DNA of 64,000 bases from Halalkalibacillus sediminis. Lineage in GTDB: Bacteria; Bacillota; Bacilli; Bacillales; Alkalibacillaceae. The first letter of the stretch is position 1. Each line of letters starts with the position of its first letter. The position numbers and the translations under genes were made by a program. Of this stretch, positions 47,459 to 56,611 are shown in pieces. The notes beneath the pieces were generated by a model, which saw only the letters and a program-made list of their open reading frames with translations, had not been told where the DNA came from and did not search any database. The stretch covers positions 806,001-870,000 of the forward strand of contig NZ_PJNH01000001.1 of the NCBI RefSeq assembly GCF_002844535.1, written 5' to 3'.

Positions 47459-47680
47459 TTGCAACTGACGCAAGACTCCATTATAAACTAAGAAGTACTG
47501 AAATGCGACAATAAATTGCAAAGTTCAAATGTTTGAAAAATTATGAGAAAAACTTGGCTTCTCGCCAAATCCTAATGGAGAAAGCCCTAGTTTTTCACAT
47601 ACTTTAATCCTTTATCAAGTTTAAACATACTTAAGTATAAATAATAAGAGCTACCATTAAATATAATGATAACTCTTTTT
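47459..47680 (+). ncRNA. Possible small RNA divergent from dnaG
   Basis: The 411-base gap 47275-47685 has no gene. On the plus strand TTGCAA (47459-47464), 17 bases, TATAAA (47482-47487) form a promoter-like pair; about 60 bases on, AAAAACTTGG-CTT-CTC pairs with GAG-AA-GCC-TAGTTTTT (47551-47596) and ends in a T-tract. A second stem (47646-47676) is followed by seven T residues. A smaller hairpin TTGGC-TTCTC-GCCAA competes with the first. It is only a prediction; the 47646-47676 stem may just terminate ppsR from the other side. Confidence 0.3.
47646..47680. terminator. Terminator-like hairpin next to ppsR
   Basis: AAGAG-TA-CATTA pairs with AATG-TA-CTCTT with two mismatches. The T-tract is strong on the plus strand and weak on the minus strand, where it would end ppsR. 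Confidence 0.5.
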
Positions 47681-47685
47681 TTCTT

Positions 47686-48486
47686 CTATTTTTTTATCAT
47701 ATGACGGATGACATTCGCGGTTTCTTCAACTGCCTTATTCGAAACATCGATTGTCCTGCAACCTATTTTATCAACAACTCTATTAAAGTAATCGATTTCT
47801 TCTTGAATCCGGTCCGCCTTAGCGTAGTTAGCTGAACCATCTAGTCCTAGTGCCTTAAGCCTCTCAGTTCTAATATGAGTCAGTTTATCGGAGTTTATTT
47901 TCAACCCGATACATTTTCCAGGATCTACTTGATATAGTTCTTCTGGTGGTTCGACCTCTGGAACGATGGGAACGTTTGCTACCTTTATTCGCTTGTGTGC
48001 CAGGAATTGAGATAAAGGAGTTTTTGAGGTTCTAGATACACCGATCAAGACTAAATCAGCTTTTAGAATCCCTTTAGCATCTCTTCCATCATCATATTTG
48101 ACTGCGAACTCTATAGCTTCAACTCTTTTATAATAATCTTCATCTAATTTGTGTACCAACCCAGGCTCCATTTTAGGCTTTTCTTCTAAATGTCCTTCTA
48201 GTTTGTCTAGCAAAGGACCTAAAACATCTACTGTAGGAACATTGAAGCGATCTGATAGTTCAAACATCTTTTGTCTGAATTCAGGTTTGACTAGGGTAAA
48301 TGCAATCAACCCTTCATTCGCTTCTGCCTGTTCAAATGCTTCAACCATGGTCTGTTCATCATTCACATAAGGTATGCGCTGAATTTTCGAATCATCTATA
48401 GTGAACTGACTGATTGCAGCCTTCACGAGTAACTCAGCGGTTTCTCCGACCGAATCGGATATTACATAAAATGTGTTTGGTTTCAT
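47686..48486 (-). CDS. ppsR: Pyruvate, phosphate dikinase / PEP synthase regulatory protein
   Basis: Bifunctional ADP-dependent kinase and phosphorylase that switches PPDK or PEP synthase off and on. 266 residues, DUF299 family; the P-loop-like [11 protein letters not shown] (about 148-158) is the hallmark. Follows ccpN with a 15-base gap, as yqfL does in B. subtilis, where it modulates CcpN activity. GGAGGAGG precedes the ATG. Confidence 0.93.
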   Translation of the reverse strand: MKPNTFYVISDSVGETAELLVKAAISQFTIDDSKIQRIPYVNDEQTMVEAFEQAEANEGLIAFTLVKPEFRQKMFELSDRFNVPTVDVLGPLLDKLEGHLEEKPKMEPGLVHKLDEDYYKRVEAIEFAVKYDDGRDAKGILKADLVLIGVSRTSKTPLSQFLAHKRIKVANVPIVPEVEPPEELYQVDPGKCIGLKINSDKLTHIRTERLKALGLDGSANYAKADRIQEEIDYFNRVVDKIGCRTIDVSNKAVEETANVIRHMIKK

Positions 48487-48501
48487 CGTTATAACCTCCT
48501 C

Positions 48502-49131
48502 CTAGACTTCTTCACTTTTTACAAGTTCAACAAATGCTTTAGTGACATTCGTTTTAGTCAATCGACCAACGACTTCTAACCCTGATTCTCTTTTAGCAAT
48601 AACAGGTAAAGCATCTATTTGGTTTTCGATCAATTTTAAGGAAGCATCTATCAACAAGTCATCCTTCTCACAATATTTGATTTTAGGAAGTCTAGTCATA
48701 ATAATATGTACAGGTATTTCATGTAGCTCTTGTTGACCCATACTTGCTCTTAACAAATCTTTTCTAGAAAGTACACCAATCAACAACGATTGTTTATCGA
48801 CGACGAAAAGAGTACCCACATCTTCTAAAAACATCGAACAAATTGCATCATAAACAGAAACCTGGTCATTTACAACGACAGGTACAGAATAATACTCACG
48901 TACTTTAAGTTTTTTTATTTTATCAGAAACCAGTTCAGTTCCCGTCTTTCCAGTGAAAAAATATCCTACTCTAGGTCTAGCATCAAGGAAACCTGCCATT
49001 GTTAAAATCGCTAAATCAGGTCTCAATGTAGCTCTCGTTAAACTCAATCGATCGGCAATATTTTCTCCTGTGATTGGTCCATCCGCTTTTACTATAGAGA
49101 GAATTTGCTCTTGTCGAGGGGTTAAATCCAT
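48502..49131 (-). CDS. ccpN: Transcriptional repressor CcpN
   Basis: Represses gluconeogenic genes (gapB, pckA) and sr1 in the presence of glucose in B. subtilis. 209 residues: winged HTH at 5-60 (ENIADRLSLTRATLRPDLAIL) and two CBS domains (about 80-205) for nucleotide sensing. GGGTGGTG precedes ATG. In B. subtilis glyQS sits upstream; here recO is the neighbour. Confidence 0.94.
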   Translation of the reverse strand: MDLTPRQEQILSIVKADGPITGENIADRLSLTRATLRPDLAILTMAGFLDARPRVGYFFTGKTGTELVSDKIKKLKVREYYSVPVVVNDQVSVYDAICSMFLEDVGTLFVVDKQSLLIGVLSRKDLLRASMGQQELHEIPVHIIMTRLPKIKYCEKDDLLIDASLKLIENQIDALPVIAKRESGLEVVGRLTKTNVTKAFVELVKSEEV

Positions 49132-49258
49132 CTATTACACCACCCTTACGCATACTTTCATATATATGAGTTATACTAATTCTTAATTATTATATCTCAT
49201 TTCACCACCAAAAGTCATTAATGATGAAAAAATAGCGAAACAAGTTGATATGACTTTA

Positions 49259-50014
49259 CTACTCATCACTATTTGAATCAAATAAATGGATTTGTTTCAA
49301 AAATTTCTTTGACTTTAATGGTAAGCCTCCGAAATTGTCATAGTAGTCATCAAGAATCTGTCTTAAAAAAACCAGGTTTTCTTGATTGATTGAAATGTTC
49401 CTGACTCTTTTTATACTTGTTTCATTCATAAGTCTTAACAGATTGTATTGCTGCGGGGTAAGATTAGTCGAGTCTAAAGCTCTATGTTTACATTGCTCGC
49501 AAATGACTCCACCTTCACTCACGGAAAATGCAACTATGGGAATATCTTCATGCCCATTTACACATTTACTCGTAATTGGTGCGAAACCTCCGACGTGATA
49601 CATCTTCAATTCGAACATCATAGCGATTGCACTTGGAGATTCTCCACCAACCATTCTTTCTAAGCTTAAATAAAGTTCATTGAATAGAGCTAAATTCGGC
49701 TCTTTTTCTTCCATTATCTTAGTCACTAGTTCACACATGAATGATGCGTAGGCAGTCTGAATAATATCCTCCCTTACGCCTCTCATACTTTCTAAAACTT
49801 CACCTTGTTGAATGGTTCCTAAGCCTTTACCAAGATACACCAAAAAAAGGCCATAGATAAATGGCTGCGAAACGGCAGCCATTCGACTTTTAGCCTTCTT
49901 TGCACCTTTTGCTACAGCGCTTATTAAGCCGTATTCTTTTGTGAAAAGAGTCACTATTTTATTTGACTCTCCATAATCACGAGTTCTGATCACTATACCA
50001 TGTACTTTTTCCAT
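49259..50014 (-). CDS. recO: DNA repair protein RecO
   Basis: Loads RecA on SSB-coated DNA with RecR. 251 residues: N-terminal OB fold (KVHGIVIRTRDYGESNKIVT) and a C-terminal helical domain with a zinc site, C-H motif in KCVNGHEDI and CEQCKHRAL. The start chosen is ATG 50014 after GGGGAATG; nine further codons upstream lack a better site. Confidence 0.94.
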   Translation of the reverse strand: MEKVHGIVIRTRDYGESNKIVTLFTKEYGLISAVAKGAKKAKSRMAAVSQPFIYGLFLVYLGKGLGTIQQGEVLESMRGVREDIIQTAYASFMCELVTKIMEEKEPNLALFNELYLSLERMVGGESPSAIAMMFELKMYHVGGFAPITSKCVNGHEDIPIVAFSVSEGGVICEQCKHRALDSTNLTPQQYNLLRLMNETSIKRVRNISINQENLVFLRQILDDYYDNFGGLPLKSKKFLKQIHLFDSNSDE

Positions 50015-50047
50015 ACTGGCATTCCCCGACTTTCTTTTCAAAAACCA

Positions 50048-50215
50048 TTACTTGACTTGACCAGTCAAGTCACTTTGCATTTGTGTCTCACTAGACGATG
50101 GTGCATCATCTTGAGCGAACAATTCTTCATCAACACTCTCTTCCATTTGCTTCAGCAATAAATAAGTTTCGATGTTACCTGTTTTCACAAAAACTTTCCA
50201 AGGTAAATCTGTCAT
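50048..50215 (-). CDS. yqzL: YqzL family protein
   Basis: 55-residue protein with the YqzL signature: MTDLPWKVFVKTGNIETYLL, then an acidic, Ser-rich tail. Conserved between era and recO in Bacillaceae; function unknown. AAAGGTGGAAC precedes the ATG. The C-terminal codons contain the inverted repeat CTTGACT/AGTCAAG. Too short for most gene finders, but start, length and place all agree. Confidence 0.85.
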   Translation of the reverse strand: MTDLPWKVFVKTGNIETYLLLKQMEESVDEELFAQDDAPSSSETQMQSDLTGQVK

Positions 50216-50320
50216 AAAAAGTTCCACCTTTCAGTTTTGATTAAATGAAAACAACTGCTTATCTATAGTTTCACCTGAACAAACATATCTCATGTGTATA
50301 AATAATTACCAACTCAGTAA

Positions 50321-51226
50321 TTAATACTCATCATCTCGGTATCCGTATTCTCTTAACTGATGCATGTGGTTACGCCAATCCTTCTGCACTTTTACCCACA
50401 GTTCTAGGTACACTTTTGAACCAAGCATTCTCTCAATTTCTTGTCTCGCTTCGGTTCCTAGTTGCTTAAGCATCTTACCTTGCTTACCAATGATGATCCC
50501 TTTTTGAGATTTCCTTTCAACTATTATTGTTGCCTGTACATCAATAATCTCAGAATCATCTCTACCTTTTATTGAATCAATCACGACAGCAATCGAGTGG
50601 GGTATTTCTTCACGTGTGTGATGTAAAACCCTCTCTCTGATAAATTCACTTATTATAAACCTTTCCGGATGGTCTGTGATCTGATCTTCTGGATAAAATT
50701 GCGGTCCCTCGGGTAAATATCCTCTCATCACATCTACAAGGCGATCAACATTGTTTCCATTCAATGCGGATATAGGTACAATTTCTTCAAAATCGATTTG
50801 TTCTTTATAAAATTCAATCATAGGTAGCAATTGATCCGGATGTACCTCATCAATTTTGTTTATGACGAGTATGACTGGATTCGAAACACTTTTTAAGCGT
50901 TCTATGATAAATTCATCACCTTTTCCATACCCTTCTTGAGCATTGATCATGAATAAGATCAAGTCAACTTCATTAAGTGTATTCATTGAGGACTTGACCA
51001 TAAAGTCGCCTAATTTGTGTTTGGGTTTATGGATACCTGGTGTATCAATAAAGATCATTTGCGATTGTTCCTCGGTCAATACACCTTGAATTTTATTTCT
51101 CGTAGTCTGAGGTTTATCACTCATTATAGCTATCTTTTGTCCAATCACTCGATTCATGAATGTAGACTTACCTACATTCGGTCGACCGATGATGGAAATG
51201 AATCCTGAACGGTAAGACTCTGTCAT
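50321..51226 (-). CDS. era: GTPase Era
   Basis: Essential GTPase that binds the 3' end of 16S rRNA during 30S assembly. 301 residues: G1 GRPNVGKST (about 15-23), G3 DTPG, G4 NKID and a C-terminal KH domain with [18 protein letters not shown] precedes ATG. It follows dgkA with 48 bases between; the cdd gene usually found there is missing. Confidence 0.96.
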   Translation of the reverse strand: MTESYRSGFISIIGRPNVGKSTFMNRVIGQKIAIMSDKPQTTRNKIQGVLTEEQSQMIFIDTPGIHKPKHKLGDFMVKSSMNTLNEVDLILFMINAQEGYGKGDEFIIERLKSVSNPVILVINKIDEVHPDQLLPMIEFYKEQIDFEEIVPISALNGNNVDRLVDVMRGYLPEGPQFYPEDQITDHPERFIISEFIRERVLHHTREEIPHSIAVVIDSIKGRDDSEIIDVQATIIVERKSQKGIIIGKQGKMLKQLGTEARQEIERMLGSKVYLELWVKVQKDWRNHMHQLREYGYRDDEY

Positions 51227-51274
51227 ATGTTTAACTCCTTCAAGCGTAATGTTTTTGTTAATTAGAAAGTCAAA

Positions 51275-51634
51275 TTAAGATATTAAATTGATTACTTTAG
51301 GTGCGAATATTATTGTTCCTACGATCGCTGCAAAAACGGCTGCGATCAATACAGATGCTGCACTAATATCTTTTATTCTTTTGGCATCTTCATGCTGGCC
51401 AGGAAACAATTGATTTGTTACTAACTCAATAGCTGTGTTCATTAGTTCAAACGCCAGCACAAAGCCGATCGCGATCAAAACAAAGAGCCACTCAAATACA
51501 GACAGTTGAAAGTATAAACCTGCAAAAAGAGTAACGAACATAACAACAAAATGAATTTTCATATTATATTCTGTCTGTAATGCAGTGAAAATACCTCTTA
51601 TTGCATAGTTAAAACCGACACGGTTACGTTTCAT
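51275..51634 (-). CDS. dgkA: Undecaprenol/diacylglycerol kinase
   Basis: 119-residue membrane kinase with three helices; in Gram-positives the substrate is mainly undecaprenol. Motif ELMNTAIE (about 68-75) and the following DAKRIKDISAASV are typical. Overlaps the end of ybeY by 11 bases, so it is part of the phoH-pgpH-ybeY-dgkA chain. Confidence 0.93.
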   Translation of the reverse strand: MKRNRVGFNYAIRGIFTALQTEYNMKIHFVVMFVTLFAGLYFQLSVFEWLFVLIAIGFVLAFELMNTAIELVTNQLFPGQHEDAKRIKDISAASVLIAAVFAAIVGTIIFAPKVINLIS

Positions 51635-52097
51635 CGCGTTTCAACCCATATTCACTCAATACTTCTTCTTGTCGACTGAACATCTTTTGTTCATCACTAT
51701 CTGACATATGATCGTACCCAAGTAAATGTAAAAGTCCATGAACAGCTAAAAAGCCTAACTCTCGTTCAAAAGAATGATTATATTCCTCTGACTGAGCCAC
51801 GCAACGATCTAGTGATACAATAATATCCCCTAAATGGACAGGTAGATCCTCACCTGTTATTTCAAGTTCTTCTTCTCCAATCTCTTGCATCGCAAAAGAT
51901 ATAACATCTGTAGGTTTATCTTTGTCTCGATATTTTTTGTTGATTTCTTGAATCTCTTCATCCGTCACAAATGTTACAGATAGCTCAGCTTCTTCTGAAA
52001 CATTTTCCTTTTTTCCAGCAAACTGAAGTAATTCAAGTAGTTTATCTAATTGCTCGCTCGTTAGACGTTCAGTTTCATCGTTAAAATCAATGATCAA
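51624..52097 (-). CDS. ybeY: Endoribonuclease YbeY (rRNA maturation)
   Basis: 157 residues; metal-binding HGLLHLLGYDH (about 118-128) is the signature of this 16S rRNA-processing family. The start is TTG 52097, preceded by GGAGGCGC, directly after the pgpH stop. An ATG at the corresponding place is absent. Confidence 0.94.
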   Translation of the reverse strand: MIIDFNDETERLTSEQLDKLLELLQFAGKKENVSEEAELSVTFVTDEEIQEINKKYRDKDKPTDVISFAMQEIGEEELEITGEDLPVHLGDIIVSLDRCVAQSEEYNHSFERELGFLAVHGLLHLLGYDHMSDSDEQKMFSRQEEVLSEYGLKRDET

Positions 52098-53561
52098 TTA
52101 ATGCGCCTCCTTCACTTTTTCTCTTGTAGCTTCCTCTGGATATTCAATTCGTGCGTGAAAGATTCCCTTCAACATGTCACATATATCTATTTCAATTTCC
52201 CTCAAATCCTTTAATGTTAAACTGCTCTCGTCCAATTGCCCATCAGTAAGTCGGTCATGAATGATGGAGCGTACAATCTTCTGTATTTCTTCATTTGTAG
52301 GGTTCTCTTTGGAACGAACGGCCGCCTCTACCGAATCACAAATATTTATAATAGCAGCTTCCCTTGATTGAGGAACGGGACCGGTATATCGAAATGAACT
52401 TTCTATTACAGAAGGGTCCGTCTCCTTCGCTTTATAATAGAAAAACTTCAGAAGCGTTGTTCCGTGATGTTGTTCTGCTATATCAATGATTTCTTTAGGT
52501 ATATCATAATTTCTCAAAATTTTGGCTCCATCGCTTGGATGGGATAATATAATTTCTGCACTGTCCTCGGGACTCATATCATCATGGGGATTTTTCATGT
52601 TGTGTTGGTTTTCAATGAAATATTTCGGCCGAAATGATTTACCTACATCATGGTAATAAGAAGCTACTCGCGCAAGCAGTCCGTTAGCACCGATTGCCAT
52701 ACTCGCAGATTCACTCAGGTTTGCCACCATCACACTGTGGTGATAAGTGCCCGGAGCTTCCACAAGTATTTTGCGTAATAATGGATGATTGGGGTTCGAC
52801 AAGTTGAGTAATTTAGTTTCAGTTAATGTATTAAAACTTGCTTCTATAATAGGTATTACTCCAAAAATCAAAATCGCTGAGATGAAAATGGATGATATTG
52901 AAAGCAGAGCTGCAACCACCCAGTTCATTGACCATAAATCGTTAATAGCATTTACCTGTTGTAAAATTACAAATCCTAAATGTACTGTAATTAATACAGC
53001 TGATGTCTTTATTAAAGAGGCGCGATCTTTGATTGATTGGTATAAATATACCGCCGTCCATTGAGATATTAAAAAGAATATAAATGCTGAAAACATTAAA
53101 AAGTCACTTGTAGCTCCATTCATGTAAATTGCACCGAAAAGAGCCATAAAAACAGACGCAACCAAAGCATACCTTTCATTTACGAGTTCTTTCATCAAAA
53201 CTGCATAAGCAGCAACAGGTATGAGATAAAACAGGCTATTGACAGATGGCCCGAAAACATTAATCAGAACCATAAATATCAATAAACTTGTCCCAACCAA
53301 AGCACTTGAAAACGCCATTTGTTTTGTCCAGCCTGACATATGATCATGTTCTAACCGTAAGACCAAAATCCCAACTACTGCCAAAAAAGAACCCAGAAAC
53401 AACACATGTAACGGAATGGTGACTCTAAAATATTCAACAATTAACGCCAATAAAAAAATAAGGGGTACAACAACAGCTGACAGAAGTACCCCATAACTTT
53501 TTATTCCTTTGCTATAATCTTTAGCTTCAGATGAAGTTATATTCTTTTCCACCTCATACAT
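52098..53561 (-). CDS. pgpH: PgpH-type c-di-AMP phosphodiesterase lacking its extracellular domain
   Basis: 487 residues: seven or eight membrane helices (about 25-265) followed by a cytoplasmic HD domain with TYHHSVMVANL, YYHDVGK (His-Asp pair, about 330) and EQHHGT. PgpH/YqfF proteins hydrolyse cyclic di-AMP. Homologues of about 700 residues begin with a helix and a ~230-residue extracellular HDED domain; here that part is missing and the gene begins almost at the membrane core. The preceding phoH gene ends 25 bases upstream, so there is no room for the missing part and no sign of a frameshift. Start ATG 53561; in-frame TTG 53573 is an alternative. Confidence 0.87.
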   Translation of the reverse strand: MYEVEKNITSSEAKDYSKGIKSYGVLLSAVVVPLIFLLALIVEYFRVTIPLHVLFLGSFLAVVGILVLRLEHDHMSGWTKQMAFSSALVGTSLLIFMVLINVFGPSVNSLFYLIPVAAYAVLMKELVNERYALVASVFMALFGAIYMNGATSDFLMFSAFIFFLISQWTAVYLYQSIKDRASLIKTSAVLITVHLGFVILQQVNAINDLWSMNWVVAALLSISSIFISAILIFGVIPIIEASFNTLTETKLLNLSNPNHPLLRKILVEAPGTYHHSVMVANLSESASMAIGANGLLARVASYYHDVGKSFRPKYFIENQHNMKNPHDDMSPEDSAEIILSHPSDGAKILRNYDIPKEIIDIAEQHHGTTLLKFFYYKAKETDPSVIESSFRYTGPVPQSREAAIINICDSVEAAVRSKENPTNEEIQKIVRSIIHDRLTDGQLDESSLTLKDLREIEIDICDMLKGIFHARIEYPEEATREKVKEAH

Positions 53562-53585
53562 TGAAAGCACCAACTTTTTTAATAA

Positions 53586-54539
53586 CTATTTTTCATAGGC
53601 ATCAATGATTTTCTGAACCAATGGGTGTCGAACAACATCTGTACCTGTTAAATAGTTGAAAGAGATTCCTTTGACACCTTTCAGTCTATCCTCAACTGCT
53701 TTCAGCCCTGATGTCATACCTTTTGGAAGGTCAATTTGAGTAATATCTCCAGTAATGGTCATTTTAGAACCAAAACCTAAACGAGTTAAAAACATTTTCA
53801 TTTGCTCGGGGGTAGTATTTTGTGCTTCGTCCAATATGACAAAAGCATCGTCAAGTGTACGGCCTCGCATATAGGCTAAAGGAGCAATTTCGATTGTACC
53901 CCGTTCCATCAACCTTGCAGTATGTTCAGTACCTATAACATCATGGAGAGCATCATATAATGGACGTAAGTATGGATCCACTTTCTCTTTCAAGTCTCCA
54001 GGTAAGAAGCCTAGGCTCTCTCCTGCTTCTACCGCAGGACGCGTTAGGACAAGTCGTTTGACATCTCCGTTACGTAACGCCTTTGCTGCCATAACAACCG
54101 CAAGGTAAGTTTTTCCTGTACCAGCTGGACCGATACCGAATACTAGATCATTTGCCTTCATGGCAGCTACGTATTCTCTTTGACCTAAAGTTTTTACACG
54201 AATAGGTTTACCTAGCTGATTTTTTGTAATTTCGTCTTCAAAAAGAGTTTCAAACTGTTCGAGTTTATCTAATCGAGCTAATTCCAAACCATATATGATA
54301 TCTCGTTCAGTTACAGTAATCCCCTTTTTAATGATTTTCAACACTTGTTGGATAAGGGCCTCGACAGTTTCAACGTCTTTTTGTTCACCTTCTATTTTTA
54401 ATTGTCCACCACGCGTTATGATTTTAACAGGTAGAAATTCTTCAATTTGTTTAATATTACGATCATTTGTTCCAAATAAATTCAATGTATCTTCATGATC
54501 TTCTAAGTGTAGATCGATGATTTGTTTTCCCTCTTGCAT
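53586..54539 (-). CDS. phoH: PhoH-like protein
   Basis: 317 residues; ATPase related to superfamily I helicases with Walker A GPAGTGKTYL (about 131-140) and Walker B FVILDEAQN. An N-terminal KH-like region precedes it. RNA-related functions are suggested by the constant linkage to ybeY. Second gene of the yqfC-yqfD-phoH-pgpH-ybeY-dgkA chain. GGAG precedes ATG. Confidence 0.93.
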   Translation of the reverse strand: MQEGKQIIDLHLEDHEDTLNLFGTNDRNIKQIEEFLPVKIITRGGQLKIEGEQKDVETVEALIQQVLKIIKKGITVTERDIIYGLELARLDKLEQFETLFEDEITKNQLGKPIRVKTLGQREYVAAMKANDLVFGIGPAGTGKTYLAVVMAAKALRNGDVKRLVLTRPAVEAGESLGFLPGDLKEKVDPYLRPLYDALHDVIGTEHTARLMERGTIEIAPLAYMRGRTLDDAFVILDEAQNTTPEQMKMFLTRLGFGSKMTITGDITQIDLPKGMTSGLKAVEDRLKGVKGISFNYLTGTDVVRHPLVQKIIDAYEK

Positions 54540-54542
54540 ACA

Positions 54543-55694
54543 TCAGTCTCCTTGGTTTATGATTTGAGCCTCTGAAATATCTTCAATCACTTTTACAAAT
54601 AGTTCTAGTTCAACTTTATCACTGTGCCTTTGCTCGTGCAAAACTTTTAGATAAATCAATTCAACAGATTGACCGAGCTTTCTTTTCAACTGAGCTTCTA
54701 CATAATTGGTATAGTCTTCAGTTTCAATAGTTTGCTCTAAACTTTGTTCTTGCAGAAATAACGTTTTGTTAATCGATAAAGGAAGTTCCCAATTCAGAAA
54801 AAATAGTGGCTGGCTTCTTTTGTGAACCTCGACCAAGTCTTCTTTATTGGTTGCAAAAAATTCACGGTTACCTATATTCAAAGAATAGCGTTGTGTTGCT
54901 TCATCTTCCAGTGAATATAGCAAAGCTTTATTTTCAATTGTAACATCTATATTATACCAAACTTCCGCTAGTATATCGCCTTCTGAATACGTAAAGTCTT
55001 CCCCCTCTTCAGATAGTTCACCCGTTACTAATATGTCACCTTTCTTTACAGTGTCATTGACTTTAGCCAAAGGACGGCCATTGGTTATAAACATGGAGTG
55101 GATCGTCCCTGATTTACTGGCAATAAGATTACTTGGATGCTCGTCGGGATCAGGTTCGTTGATTGATTGCTCTTTTATCTTAATTAAGAAGGTTGTCCCT
55201 GTACGGTTAATCCCTATATAAGATATTTTCTCAATTTGATTCATAACTTCACGTTCGACTGTGCTGATATCTTCTGATGCTTGGACCCAATTACCTTGCT
55301 TCAAGCCCAACTGATCAATCAACTGAGAAACTTCGAACCTAGACTCAGGTGATCCTCCAACTATTTCGACTTTCCAAATAACATTCGAAAGGGCGAATAA
55401 TAAAAACAATGCAAAAAATGTTCCTAAGACATAGGAAGCCATTCTACCCCTCATTTTATAAGCGCGTTTTATACTATTTTTTCTCTCAAAATAGACCTTG
55501 CATTGAAACCTCTTCCTGATTGATTTTATCTCTTTTACAGAATCAAGACTTGTACAGAATTTGATTTCTGTTTCGTTTTCTCGTTTGATATCATGCATCG
55601 GTATAGATAAGCGATGCAGCTCTAAAAACAATTGTGATGCCTGTCCACCTTTTACATGGACCTTCACATACTCATTCCAATGAAAACCATTCAA
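54543..55694 (-). CDS. yqfD: Sporulation protein YqfD
   Basis: 383 residues: a cytoplasmic N-terminal domain, one membrane helix (about 92-113) and a large extracellular part. Required for normal sporulation in B. subtilis, where it is SigE-dependent. The start is TTG 55694, overlapping the yqfC stop by four bases (TTGA). It lies upstream of phoH. Confidence 0.92.
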   Translation of the reverse strand: MNGFHWNEYVKVHVKGGQASQLFLELHRLSIPMHDIKRENETEIKFCTSLDSVKEIKSIRKRFQCKVYFERKNSIKRAYKMRGRMASYVLGTFFALFLLFALSNVIWKVEIVGGSPESRFEVSQLIDQLGLKQGNWVQASEDISTVEREVMNQIEKISYIGINRTGTTFLIKIKEQSINEPDPDEHPSNLIASKSGTIHSMFITNGRPLAKVNDTVKKGDILVTGELSEEGEDFTYSEGDILAEVWYNIDVTIENKALLYSLEDEATQRYSLNIGNREFFATNKEDLVEVHKRSQPLFFLNWELPLSINKTLFLQEQSLEQTIETEDYTNYVEAQLKRKLGQSVELIYLKVLHEQRHSDKVELELFVKVIEDISEAQIINQGD

Positions 55695-55993
55695 CTTAAC
55701 CGACCCCCTTCGCCTTCAAGTAATAATTGAACGTTTGTAATTTCACCTTCAACGACCATCTCAGATGGTAATAAATTTTTTATTACTAAGTTTTTTCCTT
55801 GAATTTGAATGGTTCCGATATGTTGCTTAACTCTAATTTCATATGATTCAAAAAGAGATAATCCTTGATGGTTCTCTATATATAAGTGAATATGTCCGAT
55901 CATCGTTAACCTCGGGTAATCGTAAATAATATCTTTCGGCATATTCAACCGATCAGTCAAAAGACGCTGAACTCCTTTTCTCAAGCGCTTCAT
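55691..55993 (-). CDS. yqfC: Sporulation protein YqfC
   Basis: 100-residue YabP/YqfC-family protein, expressed in the mother cell under SigE in B. subtilis. LTMIGHIHLYIENHQGLSLF and the closing VVEGEITNVQLL are family features. Preceded by its own terminator-separated gap from floA. Its stop is coupled to yqfD. Confidence 0.93.
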   Translation of the reverse strand: MKRLRKGVQRLLTDRLNMPKDIIYDYPRLTMIGHIHLYIENHQGLSLFESYEIRVKQHIGTIQIQGKNLVIKNLLPSEMVVEGEITNVQLLLEGEGGRLS

Positions 55994-56044
55994 TTATACG
56001 CCCCCTATCAACATAATCTTATGATTTGAAAGGGGAAACTAGCA

Positions 56045-56084
56045 CAAAAAAAAGCAAGGCGTGATATTCACACCTTGCTCATTT
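56045..56084 (-). terminator. Terminator after the yqeZ-floA-yqfB operon
   Basis: On the minus strand GCAAGGTGTG pairs with CACGCCTTGC (one mismatch), followed by eight T residues. Confidence 0.93.
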
Positions 56085-56086
56085 CT

Positions 56087-56578
56087 TTATATATTTTTTC
56101 TTCTTTTAGCTTTTGGTTCAGCTAAAACTTCGCTCATTATAAAGCCTTCAATGATTCTTTTCTTGTTTAAATTCTTTTTAATCGACACGTTGGGACCATA
56201 AGTCCGATCTTTGTCAACTAGCGAATTCCTTTTGATCGTGTTTTGAATACCATCATATTTCCCGATGGCTTCACCCATATCGGATAAGCTTTCTTCTCTT
56301 TCAGCTTTGGAATCCTCCATAGCTTCATACCATTTGTTCGAAGCCTCTGTAGAAAAACGCTCACTAGATGAGACCTTTTCTTGAAGAGTTTCTCTTGCTT
56401 CGGTTACTTGCTCACGGCTTGGCCTCTGTTCACGATTGGGTCTAGGAGTTGGTCTATTAGGACGTCGCTGTTCACTTTCGTCTTCACGCTTTTCCTTTTG
56501 AAAAAAACCAACCAAACCAGCCACGAGTGCAAGAAGAACAAATATATTCCCTGCTATGGCTTCTATGAACTCACCCAT
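56087..56578 (-). CDS. yqfB: YqfB-like anchored protein downstream of floA
   Basis: 163 residues: N-terminal helix (about 8-26), a Pro/Arg/Asn-rich linker (RRPNRPTPRPNREQRPSREQ, about 38-58), then a charged helical part and a basic C-terminus KAKRRKN. It occupies the position of yqfB in B. subtilis, though similarity beyond that is only suggested. Likely cotranscribed with yqeZ and floA. Function unknown. Confidence 0.65.
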   Translation of the reverse strand: MGEFIEAIAGNIFVLLALVAGLVGFFQKEKREDESEQRRPNRPTPRPNREQRPSREQVTEARETLQEKVSSSERFSTEASNKWYEAMEDSKAEREESLSDMGEAIGKYDGIQNTIKRNSLVDKDRTYGPNVSIKKNLNKKRIIEGFIMSEVLAEPKAKRRKNI

Positions 56579-56611
56579 TTGTCAACACCTCTCTTTCTAA
56601 TTTAGAGAAGG

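Noticed and set aside
50050-50074. Inverted repeat CTTGACT/AGTCAAG as an operator or terminator
   Set aside because: It lies in the last codons of yqzL, has no T-tract and matches no operator I know.
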